From NCBI GenBank assembly GCA_031551485.1, contig JAVBNO010000021.1, positions 1-21,004 on the forward strand: a DNA stretch of 21,004 nt, written 5' to 3'. Of the stretch, positions 6,716-14,160 are shown one piece after another. Within the stretch, counting starts at the first letter, position 1. Each line of letters opens with the position of its first letter. The notes beneath the pieces are model-generated. The model saw only the letters and a program-made list of their open reading frames with translations. It was not told the DNA's origin and did not search any database. The translations under genes and the position numbers were made by a program. This stretch comes from JAVBNO01 sp031551485 (GTDB lineage: Bacteria; Bacillota; Clostridia; Oscillospirales; Ruminococcaceae).

Positions 6716-8218
6716 TTATAAAATGATCGACTCAATCCCCAACAGATAAGCGGCCTTTTCAAATAATGCAGCATTTTGGCCAATGCTCATGGCAAGATGG
6801 TGGGTTGGAGCGTAAGAAAACCAGCGGTCCATATAAGAATCGGGGTCAAGACCAAACTTCACATGAGTTTGTGTGTTGCCGATTGTGAGAATCGGCGCAT
6901 CCACTGCTTCGCCCTGACTGATGATCATGCGGAGCTTTCCATTTTGCAGCTGCGTAACCCCCAGCAATGTAACTGGGCCGGGTTTTACATGCGCTTCCAC
7001 CGAGACACCGCTGCCTTTTTTGCCGTGATAGATTCCCATACCCCGCAAGATGGGCTTTCCCTCCGATATTTTGATATGGAATGGCCCGTCGTGCCCCAAA
7101 ATAATGCTGCCGATGATATAGTCATTGGCAACGATCTCGCAAAAACTGCCCCCCGTGTCTAAAATATCACAAATCTTCATTGCCAACGCTGTTTTGATGT
7201 CGCCCTCGCCGGCGCAAGCCAACCCGGCCGCCGTCAGCAGCGAGTGACCGACGATAAACCCGGCCTGCAATTGCTGGTAGTCATTGTCGTGGCTGCCGTG
7301 GTAGTAATAGGAAAGCGAATCCAGATTATATTCCCGCACCATGCGCTCCTGCGCGGCTGCCACCTGCGCCGACCACTCCAGCTGTTCGCTGGTGGGTTTT
7401 CGGGCCATTGGATCGGAGGGAGAATCACCCTCAAGACGGAAAAACTCCCGAATCTGGCCAAGCTTTGCCCCCACCTCGGTGCTGGTAACAGCCTGCAAAT
7501 GACGTGCAAGATCACACATCTCCAGCAATTCTACATGAATGCCGGACTGCGCCTGCAGGGCGGTAAAGTCGCTGTACATATCCAGCATGCCGCTGTAATT
7601 GTTGCCCAAAAAGCCAAAGCGGGCACCCAGCAACGCACGTTTCACACCCGCTGCCTTTACCCAGTCGATGATCTTGGCCCAGGCATTCACGGCCTCCGGG
7701 CACGCTGCGGTTGCTTCATCGGCGGCGGAGATGGCGGGTGTTTCAGGCAGTCCCAACAACCCGCTGACAGTTTGGTAGGGAATGCCTGCCCGGTTGAGCG
7801 CATTACACAGCTCTGGCACAGGGCAACCCACACAGTGCGCCAGCCATTCGCCTGTGGAAGTGCGGGCGTAGTTCATCTGGGCCGTGGGTTGTAAATTGAG
7901 GATGATCAGGGGGGCCTTACAAATTTGATGCACAGGCAGCACAGACGCGCTGGTGAAGTAGGTGGCCGCGTGGCACAGCACCAGATCCACATTGTGGGCG
8001 TTCAACCATTCGCCGGCTTTTTGCCCGGCAATTTCATTGTCAACCAGCCCGAAATTATACACTTCGGCGTAAGGCGCAAGCGTTTCGGCAATGAATCGGC
8101 CGTAACTGGTCAGGCGTTCCCTAAGCCCGTCAAATTGGGCCCAATAGGCTTGCAATCCTGCGCTGTAAAGGCCAATTCTCGGTTTTGACAGCGGTTTCAT
8201 TCGATTGATAGCAGACAT
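6716..8218 (-). CDS. L-arabinose/L-fucose isomerase-like protein
   Basis: A 500-residue protein of the AraA/FucI-like aldose-ketose isomerase superfamily, which interconverts aldoses and ketoses using Mn2+. Residues matching the AraA metal site are visible: E338 (ACAGEGDIKTA), E361 (SFCEI), H376 (GHDGP) and H473 or H474 (PTHHLAM). Their spacing is close to that of AraA (E306, E333, H350, H450). The N-terminal domain (GLYSAGLQAYWAQFDGL) also fits. Overall it is divergent, so the actual sugar is unknown. The ATG at 8218 has AAGGAGG about 5 nt upstream. It is a single-gene unit, divergent from the binding lipoprotein at 8317 and closed by the terminator at 6615-6650. No kinase or aldolase for a sugar pathway is in the window. 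Confidence 0.82.
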   Translation of the reverse strand: MSAINRMKPLSKPRIGLYSAGLQAYWAQFDGLRERLTSYGRFIAETLAPYAEVYNFGLVDNEIAGQKAGEWLNAHNVDLVLCHAATYFTSASVLPVHQICKAPLIILNLQPTAQMNYARTSTGEWLAHCVGCPVPELCNALNRAGIPYQTVSGLLGLPETPAISAADEATAACPEAVNAWAKIIDWVKAAGVKRALLGARFGFLGNNYSGMLDMYSDFTALQAQSGIHVELLEMCDLARHLQAVTSTEVGAKLGQIREFFRLEGDSPSDPMARKPTSEQLEWSAQVAAAQERMVREYNLDSLSYYYHGSHDNDYQQLQAGFIVGHSLLTAAGLACAGEGDIKTALAMKICDILDTGGSFCEIVANDYIIGSIILGHDGPFHIKISEGKPILRGMGIYHGKKGSGVSVEAHVKPGPVTLLGVTQLQNGKLRMIISQGEAVDAPILTIGNTQTHVKFGLDPDSYMDRWFSYAPTHHLAMSIGQNAALFEKAAYLLGIESIIL

Positions 8219-8251
8219 GTTCTCCTCCTTATGAAAAGCGTGGGGGGGCGC

Positions 8252-8281
8252 TTTACTTTGGCATAGGCGTTGGGGTATAAT
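8252..8281 (+). promoter_or_regulatory. Promoter of the lone binding lipoprotein
   Basis: -35 TTTACT (8252-8257) and a perfect -10 TATAAT (8276-8281) are separated by 18 bp. The start would be near 8288, about 28 nt before the ATG at 8317. The -35 is identical to that proposed for the ABC operon (14069-14074). No comparably good minus-strand promoter for the isomerase is seen in this 98-nt divergent gap. Confidence 0.6.
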
Positions 8282-8282
8282 G

Positions 8283-8301
8283 ACATATATTGAGAATATG
8301 T
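8283..8301. promoter_or_regulatory. Operator-like site in the divergent gap
   Basis: A perfect inverted repeat ACATAT-N7-ATATGT overlaps the predicted start of the lipoprotein mRNA. It contains ATTGAGAATATG (8289-8300), an 11 of 12 match to ATGGAGAATATG upstream of the ABC operon promoter. It could bind the YesN-type regulator or another factor acting on both divergent genes. Confidence 0.4.
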
Positions 8302-8316
8302 GGGGGGAATGGAAAA

Positions 8317-9378
8317 ATGCTTCTAATTAAGCGGTTTTTTGCACCAATGCTTTGCGTGCTGCTCTTATCCTCCTGTACGCCCGAGGCGCCGCAAGCAGCG
8401 TCTTCCCAGACGGCTTCCACAACCCCTGATGGAGCTAGGCAGCCGGTGTATGCGCTGATTGTAAAAGAGCAGTCCAACCCGTACATGCTGCGGATGTATG
8501 AAGGGTTTGCGATGGCCTGCGCTGAAATCGGCGCTAAAGCCGAGTTCTGTGGCCCCGCTTCCTATACGGCGGAAGCACAAATCGACATCATCAATCGTTT
8601 GATTGCGGGCGGCAAAACAGATGCCATTGTGATTGCCGCAAACGACGCCGACGCATTGGAGGAACCGCTCAAAGAAGCGATGGCAGAGGGCATTCAGGTT
8701 CTGTCGCTGGATTCCGCCGTCAACGCCGACAGCCGCATGGTGCACATCCAACAAGCAAGCCCCGAAAAAATTGGCCGTGTGCTCATCCAGGCGGCGTACC
8801 AAATGATCGATGGCAGCGGTACGGTTGGGCTGATTTCTTCCACCGAAACCGCCACAAATCAGAAGCTTTGGATCTCCTGGATGATGAAAGAACTGGAAGA
8901 AAATCCGGTTAAATACAAGGATTTCAAGCTGTTGCCCACACTATATGGCAACGATCTGCCCGGCCAGTCGGCCGAAGCGGCCCGCAAGCTGCTTGTGGAA
9001 CACGATGATCTTAAAGCGATCATCACTCCCTCTGTGGTGGGGATGCTCGCCGTGGGCAAAACCCTGCGCGAAGAAAAGCGAACCGATGTGATTTTCACAG
9101 GACTGGGCCTGCCTTCGGAAATTGCGCCCTACATCGAGGATGGAAGCTGCCCATGGATGTATTTGTGGAATCCCATTGACATTGGCTATCTGGCGGCGTG
9201 GTCGACCTACGCGCTTGATACCGGCGAGATTACAGGTGCACAGGGCGATACGTTCAGCTCCGGGCGGTTTGGTCAGCGGGTTGTCATTCCCAGCGCGGAC
9301 GGTGGAACCGAAATCCTGTTGGGCGATCCGGTCAAGTTTGACGCGGACAATATCGGCGAATGGAAGCTTGTTTATTGA
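8317..9378 (+). CDS. Lone sugar-binding lipoprotein, RhaS/LsrB-like
   Basis: A 353-residue periplasmic-binding-protein-type lipoprotein. The signal peptide ends in the lipobox LSSC with lipid-anchored C20. Two alpha/beta lobes follow, as in ribose/rhamnose-type binding proteins. ANDADAL, WNPIDIGYLAAW and a GEITGAQGD segment resemble the rhamnose-binding RhaS and AI-2-binding LsrB group rather than RbsB. The ATG at 8317 follows GGGGGGAATGG; an earlier TTG (8290) would spoil the signal peptide. It stands alone, divergent from the isomerase, with no permease of its own on this strand. It may feed the ABC transporter at 10486-13999 or act as an extracellular sensor. The ligand is unknown; a 6-deoxy sugar or pentose is a guess from similarity and the isomerase next to it. 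Confidence 0.85.
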   Translation: MLLIKRFFAPMLCVLLLSSCTPEAPQAASSQTASTTPDGARQPVYALIVKEQSNPYMLRMYEGFAMACAEIGAKAEFCGPASYTAEAQIDIINRLIAGGKTDAIVIAANDADALEEPLKEAMAEGIQVLSLDSAVNADSRMVHIQQASPEKIGRVLIQAAYQMIDGSGTVGLISSTETATNQKLWISWMMKELEENPVKYKDFKLLPTLYGNDLPGQSAEAARKLLVEHDDLKAIITPSVVGMLAVGKTLREEKRTDVIFTGLGLPSEIAPYIEDGSCPWMYLWNPIDIGYLAAWSTYALDTGEITGAQGDTFSSGRFGQRVVIPSADGGTEILLGDPVKFDADNIGEWKLVY

Positions 9379-9383
9379 CAGTC

Positions 9384-9414
9384 AACGGAGGCTTGATGAT
9401 TTCAAGCCTCCGTT
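9384..9414. terminator. Bidirectional terminator-like hairpin
   Basis: Perfect 13-bp arms AACGGAGGCTTGA (9384-9396) and TCAAGCCTCCGTT (9402-9414) enclose a 5-nt loop. It sits between two convergent genes, 5 nt past one stop codon and 25 nt from the other. The following tract is only partly T-rich, so termination may be imperfect. Confidence 0.62.
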
Positions 9415-9439
9415 CATTCATTAGCGGTTGCGCATGGTT

Positions 9440-10435
9440 TTAGTTTGCTTCTTTAATCAATTGAACCGCGGCGAAAATTTCACGATCGGCGGCATTGTCA
9501 AACGTGAGCGTCTTGCCGTTGATGAGCTGATCGGCCAGTTGTGCGGTCAGTTTTCCCATGCCGGCGGGATCCTGCGCCACAGTGCCCTGCATGATGCCGG
9601 CTTTCATGGCGTCAAGCGCTTCGCCGTCGCCGTTAAAGCCAATGACGACCACGTCTTTGCGGCCCGCATCGGCCAGCGCGTTGGCGGCGCCCACCGCCAT
9701 AGGATCATTTTCGGCGAATACGGCCACGATATCGGGATCAGAGGCCAGCAGATCCTGCATGATGGTGTAGCCTTCCTCACTCTTGGAGTGGCCGGAAAGC
9801 TCTTTGACAACGGTAAATCCGGCGGCAGTGATGTTGGCTTTGTAGCCTTCGCCGCGTCTGATGGCGTAAACGGCGGAAGGCTCGCATTTGATGATGGCGA
9901 CTTTCTTGGAACCTTCTTTGCCTTTTAAGAGCTCGACCGTGTAGTCGGCAGCCTGCTGCCCGCCTTGGTAACAGTCGGAAATAACGATAGCGTCATAAGC
10001 TGTGCCGCCGCCGCCAATATCATCCACAATAACAGGGATGTTTTTGGCTTTGGCTGCGTCAATGATACTGCTGAGTGCTTCGGGTTTGCAGGGGGAGATG
10101 ATCAATGCGGCAACGCCCTGGTCGATCAGGTTGATGGCGCCGGTAATCATCTGGGTCTCATCGCTTTTTTGGTCGTGCAGTATGTAACCGTATCCAAGGG
10201 CTTCAACTTCGGCCTTGGTGCCGGCTTCCATGCTCTGGAAGAACTCATACTGCATGTCGTAGACCGAGAACCCAATCACTTTTTTCTCGCTTGTAGGAGC
10301 GGGGTCAGGAGCTGTGGAGCTGCCTTCGCTTGCATCGGCCGGGGCGGGCGTGTTTTCCGCCGGGGTGGTGCACGCCGCAAGGCAGAGAACCAGGGCAAAA
10401 CATAAAATCAGGGACAGCACATTTCGCTTTTTCAT
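9440..10435 (-). CDS. Sugar ABC transporter binding lipoprotein, RbsB-like
   Basis: A 331-residue extracellular binding lipoprotein. The lipobox LAAC places the lipid-modified cysteine at C22. A low-complexity Ala/Pro/Ser/Thr linker (about 23-50) tethers it to the membrane. The two-lobed body has motifs of the ribose/xylose type: a GFSVYDMQYEF N-terminal strand, an NLIDQGVAALIISP hinge segment, AVFAENDPMAVGAANAL and VIGFNGDGEALDAM. It captures a monosaccharide-like ligand for the ABC permeases encoded just upstream. The ATG at 10435 follows AAAGGAG. It is the last gene of the ABC operon, 50 nt after the second permease with a hairpin in the gap. The true ligand is not readable from sequence. 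Confidence 0.92.
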   Translation of the reverse strand: MKKRNVLSLILCFALVLCLAACTTPAENTPAPADASEGSSTAPDPAPTSEKKVIGFSVYDMQYEFFQSMEAGTKAEVEALGYGYILHDQKSDETQMITGAINLIDQGVAALIISPCKPEALSSIIDAAKAKNIPVIVDDIGGGGTAYDAIVISDCYQGGQQAADYTVELLKGKEGSKKVAIIKCEPSAVYAIRRGEGYKANITAAGFTVVKELSGHSKSEEGYTIMQDLLASDPDIVAVFAENDPMAVGAANALADAGRKDVVVIGFNGDGEALDAMKAGIMQGTVAQDPAGMGKLTAQLADQLINGKTLTFDNAADREIFAAVQLIKEAN

Positions 10436-10470
10436 CGTAATTACTCCTTTTTTGAATGATTTGTATAATA

Positions 10471-10487
10471 AGGCCAGCCGCTGGCCT
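10471..10487 (-). repeat. GC-rich hairpin between permease and binding-protein genes
   Basis: AGGCCAG (10471-10477) and CTGGCCT (10481-10487) form a 7-bp stem with a 3-nt loop, overlapping the permease stop codon. It has no U-tract, so full termination is unlikely. It may stabilise upstream mRNA or tune the amount of binding-protein message. Confidence 0.4.
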
Positions 10488-11517
10488 AGACAGCTGATTT
10501 AGCGGCCCGTTTTTGGGCGGCAACGCGAACCTGGCGGTTCTCAATGATGGCGCGGATACCGTTTATCGAAAACGCAAACAGCAATATTCCACCCTGCACC
10601 ACGCGCTGCGCGAACGAGTCGATGCTAAAGGCGTTCATCCCGGCGGTAACGGTTACCAGGAAAATGGCGGCGACGAAGGTGGTCAGGATGCTGCCTTTAC
10701 CGCCCGAGAGAGAGGTCCCGCCCAGTACGACGGTGGAAATGACCACAAACTCAAATCCAGTGCACATGCCCGGGTTGGAAGAGCCAAGAAACGCCGTGTT
10801 AAAGACGGTGGCAATCCCAACAAAAAATCCGACCAGCGTAAAGATGCAAATTTTGGTCCAGTCAATGTTGATACCCGAAATCCGACTAGCGCTCACCGAG
10901 TTGCCAATGGCAAGGGTGTGTCGCCCCAACCGGGTTTTTCGCAGAATCATAGTTCCCACCAGTGAACAGATCACCATAAACCAGAAAGAGACTGGAATCC
11001 CAATAAAAGAGCCCATCCCCATCATGCGGAAAATCTGGTACTGCTGTGGGCTGACAATCTGGTTAATAATCACCGGGTCGCCGTCGCTGACGATATAAGC
11101 CAGCGCCCGGTAGACATACAGCGTGCCCAACGTCGCAATAAATGCGGGAATGCGCAGCTTTGCGACCAGTGTGCCGTTAATGGCGCCCAGCACAATGCTA
11201 AGACCGATCACCGCCACGATGGACAGGAATATTCCAAAACCTCCCGCCATGGGGGCAAGCCGCGTCAAAAGAGCGGTGAAAACGCAGGCCAGCATGGCCA
11301 TCATGGAGGCAATGCTCTGATCAAAGTGCTTGCTGGCGATACAAAGGGTCATTCCCACGCCGCAGATGCCGGAAAAGGAAGCCTCGCGCAAAATGGATAT
11401 GTAAATATCCGGCCCGCGAAATGTCTTGTTGGAGACAAACAAAATACCCCAAAGCAGAATCAGCGCGTACAGAATGCCCAGCTCACGGAAGTTAATCCTT
11501 TTTAAAATGCCTTTCAC
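10486..11517 (-). CDS. Sugar ABC transporter permease 2, RbsC-like
   Basis: A 343-residue integral membrane permease of the ribose/galactofuranose branched family, with roughly eight to ten hydrophobic segments and the family motif GGTSLSGGKG. The start is GTG at 11517, 7 nt after AAGGAGG. It overlaps the stop of permease 1 by four bases (GTGA), so translation is coupled. An upstream in-frame extension to 11676 is spurious because it lies wholly inside permease 1. The segment that usually reads GGxDLSVG is replaced by ASKHFDQSIAS (about 61-71), so this is a divergent member. It probably pairs with permease 1 as a heterodimer, as in the YtfT-YjfF galactofuranose system. Confidence 0.92.
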   Translation of the reverse strand: MKGILKRINFRELGILYALILLWGILFVSNKTFRGPDIYISILREASFSGICGVGMTLCIASKHFDQSIASMMAMLACVFTALLTRLAPMAGGFGIFLSIVAVIGLSIVLGAINGTLVAKLRIPAFIATLGTLYVYRALAYIVSDGDPVIINQIVSPQQYQIFRMMGMGSFIGIPVSFWFMVICSLVGTMILRKTRLGRHTLAIGNSVSASRISGINIDWTKICIFTLVGFFVGIATVFNTAFLGSSNPGMCTGFEFVVISTVVLGGTSLSGGKGSILTTFVAAIFLVTVTAGMNAFSIDSFAQRVVQGGILLFAFSINGIRAIIENRQVRVAAQKRAAKSAV

Positions 11518-12494
11518 GCCCGTACCTCCTTGCTGCGTTCCTGAAGACCGCTGATCGCCAGCGCCGCCAACAGAATAAGCCCGATGGCGAGCCGCTGGTA
11601 TTCGTCTGAAAGCCCCAGAATATTCAATATGTTGCGCACCAGCGCCAGCGTAATTGCTCCTATCAGGGACCCCCAAATGTTTCCCTTGCCGCCGGCCAGC
11701 GAAGTGCCGCCAAAAATAGTAGCTGTAATGACGTCCAATTCAAAACCATCGCCCAAAACGGCCGCCCCTTGCATCAGCTGCGAAGCTCGTATCAGTCCCG
11801 AAACCGAGGCCGTAAGCCCCGTAACGACAAACACCGCAATCAACGTCATATCTACGGGAATGCCCGACGCTCGCGCGGCGTTCTCGTTACAGCCTACGCT
11901 GCGGGTGTAAACGCCGTAACGGGTATAGCGGTAAACCCAATAGCCGATCGTGAAGATAAGCAACATTAGCAAAACAGGTGTGAGTTGTATCTGCAACCCG
12001 CCCAAAGTAACGTTCTGCGAGAAAAATTTGGCCTCAGGGTGATCGGTACGACTTATGATCTGCTTGCTGCCTTGGGTGTACACCAACGCCGTGCCCTTGA
12101 TGATCATCCCCATGGCAAGTGTCGCCACAAAAGTTTGAATTTTCAGCTTTGTAATGGCAAGGCCGTTCAAAATGCCTGCCAGCGCTCCAACCAGCAATGT
12201 GAGAAGGGTGGTGGCGACAATGCCGATTTTTGGGAGATTGGCGGCGAAAATACAGGTGGAAAGGCTCAGAATTGCGCCGACCGAAAGATCAAATCCCCCG
12301 GCGCAGATGGCAAAGGTCATGCCGCAGGCGGTAATGCCGATGATAGCGGAACGGGAAAGAACGGTGAGCAAATTATTAGGGGAAAGCGCGGTTGGCGCCA
12401 AAATGGCCGCAATACCAAGAACAACCGCCAAAATGGCAAAGATTCCATATTTCTCCCAATACGTCCAAAATTGTTCGGTGAATTTCCGGTTCAT
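11514..12494 (-). CDS. Sugar ABC transporter permease 1, RbsC-like
   Basis: A 326-residue polytopic permease of the RbsC family with about eight to ten membrane segments. The canonical CAGGFDLSVG motif is at about 64-73 and GGTSLAGGKG near the C-terminus. It forms the membrane channel with permease 2 and is energised by the RbsA-like ATPase. Its ATG overlaps the stop of the ATPase gene by four bases (12491-12494), and its own stop overlaps the start of permease 2. The three genes are therefore a tightly coupled unit. It keeps the family motif that permease 2 has lost, so the two are not recent duplicates with equal roles. Confidence 0.93.
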   Translation of the reverse strand: MNRKFTEQFWTYWEKYGIFAILAVVLGIAAILAPTALSPNNLLTVLSRSAIIGITACGMTFAICAGGFDLSVGAILSLSTCIFAANLPKIGIVATTLLTLLVGALAGILNGLAITKLKIQTFVATLAMGMIIKGTALVYTQGSKQIISRTDHPEAKFFSQNVTLGGLQIQLTPVLLMLLIFTIGYWVYRYTRYGVYTRSVGCNENAARASGIPVDMTLIAVFVVTGLTASVSGLIRASQLMQGAAVLGDGFELDVITATIFGGTSLAGGKGNIWGSLIGAITLALVRNILNILGLSDEYQRLAIGLILLAALAISGLQERSKEVRA

Positions 12495-13999
12495 ATCTGC
12501 ACCCCCTCGCTGAAATGTGTCGCGTTTCCGGTGGCACAGCGCATAATCAGGTTTTCATCCATTTCATCCCGTGTAATATTGCCGGTAATGCTGCCCTGAA
12601 ATACGACAAGCGTGCGGTGGCAGACCGACATAATCTCCGGTAGCTCGGAGGAAATGATTAAAATACCCAGGCCTTTTTCGGCCATCTGCGAAAGCAGCGC
12701 GTAAATTTCCGCTTTGGCGCCAACGTCAATACCCCGTGTGGGCTCCAGCATGATTAACACTTTGCACTGTGCGGCAATCGCCCGGGCAAGAATAAACTTC
12801 TGCTGGTTACCGCCGGAAAGAAACATGATCCTTTGGGCTTCGTCCGCATAACGCATGTTCATGCTTTTGGTATAGAACCCAAGAAGCTCTTGCTCCTTAT
12901 TGGCTGGAATTAATCCTAAACGTGCAATTTTTCTAAGGATATTGATCGTGACATTCTCTCGCACGGTCATCAGCGCAAAAATACCCGAGTCCTTGCGGTC
13001 TTCGGTTACAAAGCCTATCCCCGCGCGGATAGCGTCGGCCGGTTTTTGGATGTTGACCTTTTCGCCTTTCATGCGCAGTGTGCCACTGTCGCGGTGTGTG
13101 AGGCCGTAAATGGATTTGACAATTTCTTCGCGGCCACAGCCCATCAGCCCCGCCATACCCACAACTTCTCCCGCCCGCAGCGAAAAGCAAACGTTGGAAA
13201 ACTCTTTTCCCCGCGAAAAGCCCTGCACCTCTAAAAGCATTTCGCCCGGCACGCTGGCAGCATATTCATAGAACTGCGAGACGTCACGCCCCACCATCAT
13301 AGACACCAGCGAGGCCTCATTAAGCTCGGCGGTATTTTTGGAACCGACAAGCCTGCCGTCCCGCAGCACGGTTACCCGGTCTGCAAGGTCGAATATCTCG
13401 CGCAGCCGGTGGGAAATATAAAGAATTGTTTTGCCGTTTTCTTTTAACGTATGGATGATATGATAAAGCGTCTCGACTTCCTGATTGTTAAGGGCTGCCG
13501 TCGGCTCATCCATAATGATAATTTCAGAGTTGTGCGAAAGCGCTTTGAGAATCTCCACCATTTGCCGTTGTGAAACGCTGAGCGTGTCCACCATATCAGT
13601 GGGTCTGATATGGAGGGCGAGGCTGTCGATCAATTCCTGCGTCTTGCGGTTCAATTCCCCATAATCCACACGCCCCGCCTTGCCCGGCAGATCGCTGATA
13701 TAAATATTTTCTGCCACTGTAAGCGCGGGCATCAGGTTAAGCTCCTGATAAATGACACTGATACCGTGCCGCAAAGAATCCTGAATGGACTTGATCTCGC
13801 ATTCCTTGCCGTTGATTAGAATTTTGCCGCTGTCTTTTATGTACAGCCCCCCCAATATTTTCATCAGGGTGGACTTGCCCGCGCCGTTCTCGCCCACAAT
13901 CGCGTGGATTTCACCTTTCTCTACCGAAAGGCTCACATCATCAAGAGCGATCACGCCCGGAAAAGATTTGCAGATTGATCTTGCTTCAACCACTACCAT
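12491..13999 (-). CDS. Sugar ABC transporter ATPase, RbsA-like (two NBDs)
   Basis: A 502-residue double ATP-binding protein of the ribose/xylose/galactoside type. NBD1 has Walker A GENGAGKST (from 36), Q-loop Q85, a signature LSVSQRQ and Walker B IIIMDEP (D164, E165). NBD2 has the degenerate Walker A normal for this family (GLMGCGRE, 284-291) and signature LSGGNQQ (394-400). Its Walker B reads VLIMLEP, with leucine at 418 where aspartate is usual. The ATG at 13999 has AAAGGTG about 9 nt upstream and gives the normal length; the GTG at 14011 lacks spacing for a ribosome-binding site. It is the first gene of the ABC operon, transcribed from the promoter at 14046-14074. Confidence 0.94.
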   Translation of the reverse strand: MVVVEARSICKSFPGVIALDDVSLSVEKGEIHAIVGENGAGKSTLMKILGGLYIKDSGKILINGKECEIKSIQDSLRHGISVIYQELNLMPALTVAENIYISDLPGKAGRVDYGELNRKTQELIDSLALHIRPTDMVDTLSVSQRQMVEILKALSHNSEIIIMDEPTAALNNQEVETLYHIIHTLKENGKTILYISHRLREIFDLADRVTVLRDGRLVGSKNTAELNEASLVSMMVGRDVSQFYEYAASVPGEMLLEVQGFSRGKEFSNVCFSLRAGEVVGMAGLMGCGREEIVKSIYGLTHRDSGTLRMKGEKVNIQKPADAIRAGIGFVTEDRKDSGIFALMTVRENVTINILRKIARLGLIPANKEQELLGFYTKSMNMRYADEAQRIMFLSGGNQQKFILARAIAAQCKVLIMLEPTRGIDVGAKAEIYALLSQMAEKGLGILIISSELPEIMSVCHRTLVVFQGSITGNITRDEMDENLIMRCATGNATHFSEGVQI

Positions 14000-14045
14000 A
14001 TCCGCATACACCTTTCAAAGTGCTATTTAGCCAGGAATTGTCTTC

Positions 14046-14074
14046 ATTGTATCGGCTGCCAAAACCTAAGTAAA
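14046..14074 (-). promoter_or_regulatory. Promoter of the ABC transporter operon
   Basis: On the minus strand, -35 TTTACT (14069-14074) and -10 TACAAT (14046-14051) are separated by 17 bp. The start would be near 14039, with a 40-nt leader. The -35 is the same non-consensus hexamer as at 8252-8257, which fits activator dependence. Confidence 0.62.
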
Positions 14075-14108
14075 TGGAGAATATGGAACCCGTTTGATGT
14101 AGAAAATG
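14074..14108 (-). promoter_or_regulatory. Two 12-bp direct repeats at the ABC promoter
   Basis: On the minus strand CATTTTCTACAT (14097-14108) and CATATTCTCCAT (14074-14085) match at 10 of 12 bases with a 23-bp period. The nearer copy abuts the -35. A third copy (11 of 12 to the nearer one) lies at 8289-8300. Tandem sites touching the -35 are typical of AraC-type activators, so the YesN-like regulator encoded upstream is the natural candidate. Confidence 0.5.
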
Positions 14109-14112
14109 AAAC

Positions 14113-14142
14113 AAAAAAACCGGCCAATTTGGCCGATTTTTT
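14113..14142 (-). terminator. Terminator of the two-component system operon
   Basis: The stem CGGCCA (14121-14126)/TGGCCG (14130-14135), loop ATT, is extended by A/T pairs on both sides and followed on the minus strand by GGTTTTTTT. It lies about 20 nt past the regulator stop and just upstream of the ABC operon control region. Confidence 0.82.
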
Positions 14143-14160
14143 GAATAGGGGAGATTATAG

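Noticed and set aside
6433..6783. 116-codon minus-strand frame across the isomerase 3' end
   Set aside because: It runs through a strong terminator hairpin and the meta promoter, overlaps the isomerase gene and has no recognisable content.
7244..7894. 216-codon plus-strand frame inside the isomerase gene
   Set aside because: It lies wholly antisense to a confident gene, has no start signal and no family resemblance.
11518..11676. N-terminal extension of permease 2
   Set aside because: The extension lies inside permease 1 in another frame and is rich in Gly/Arg/Ala without membrane character. The GTG at 11517 has an ideal ribosome-binding site.
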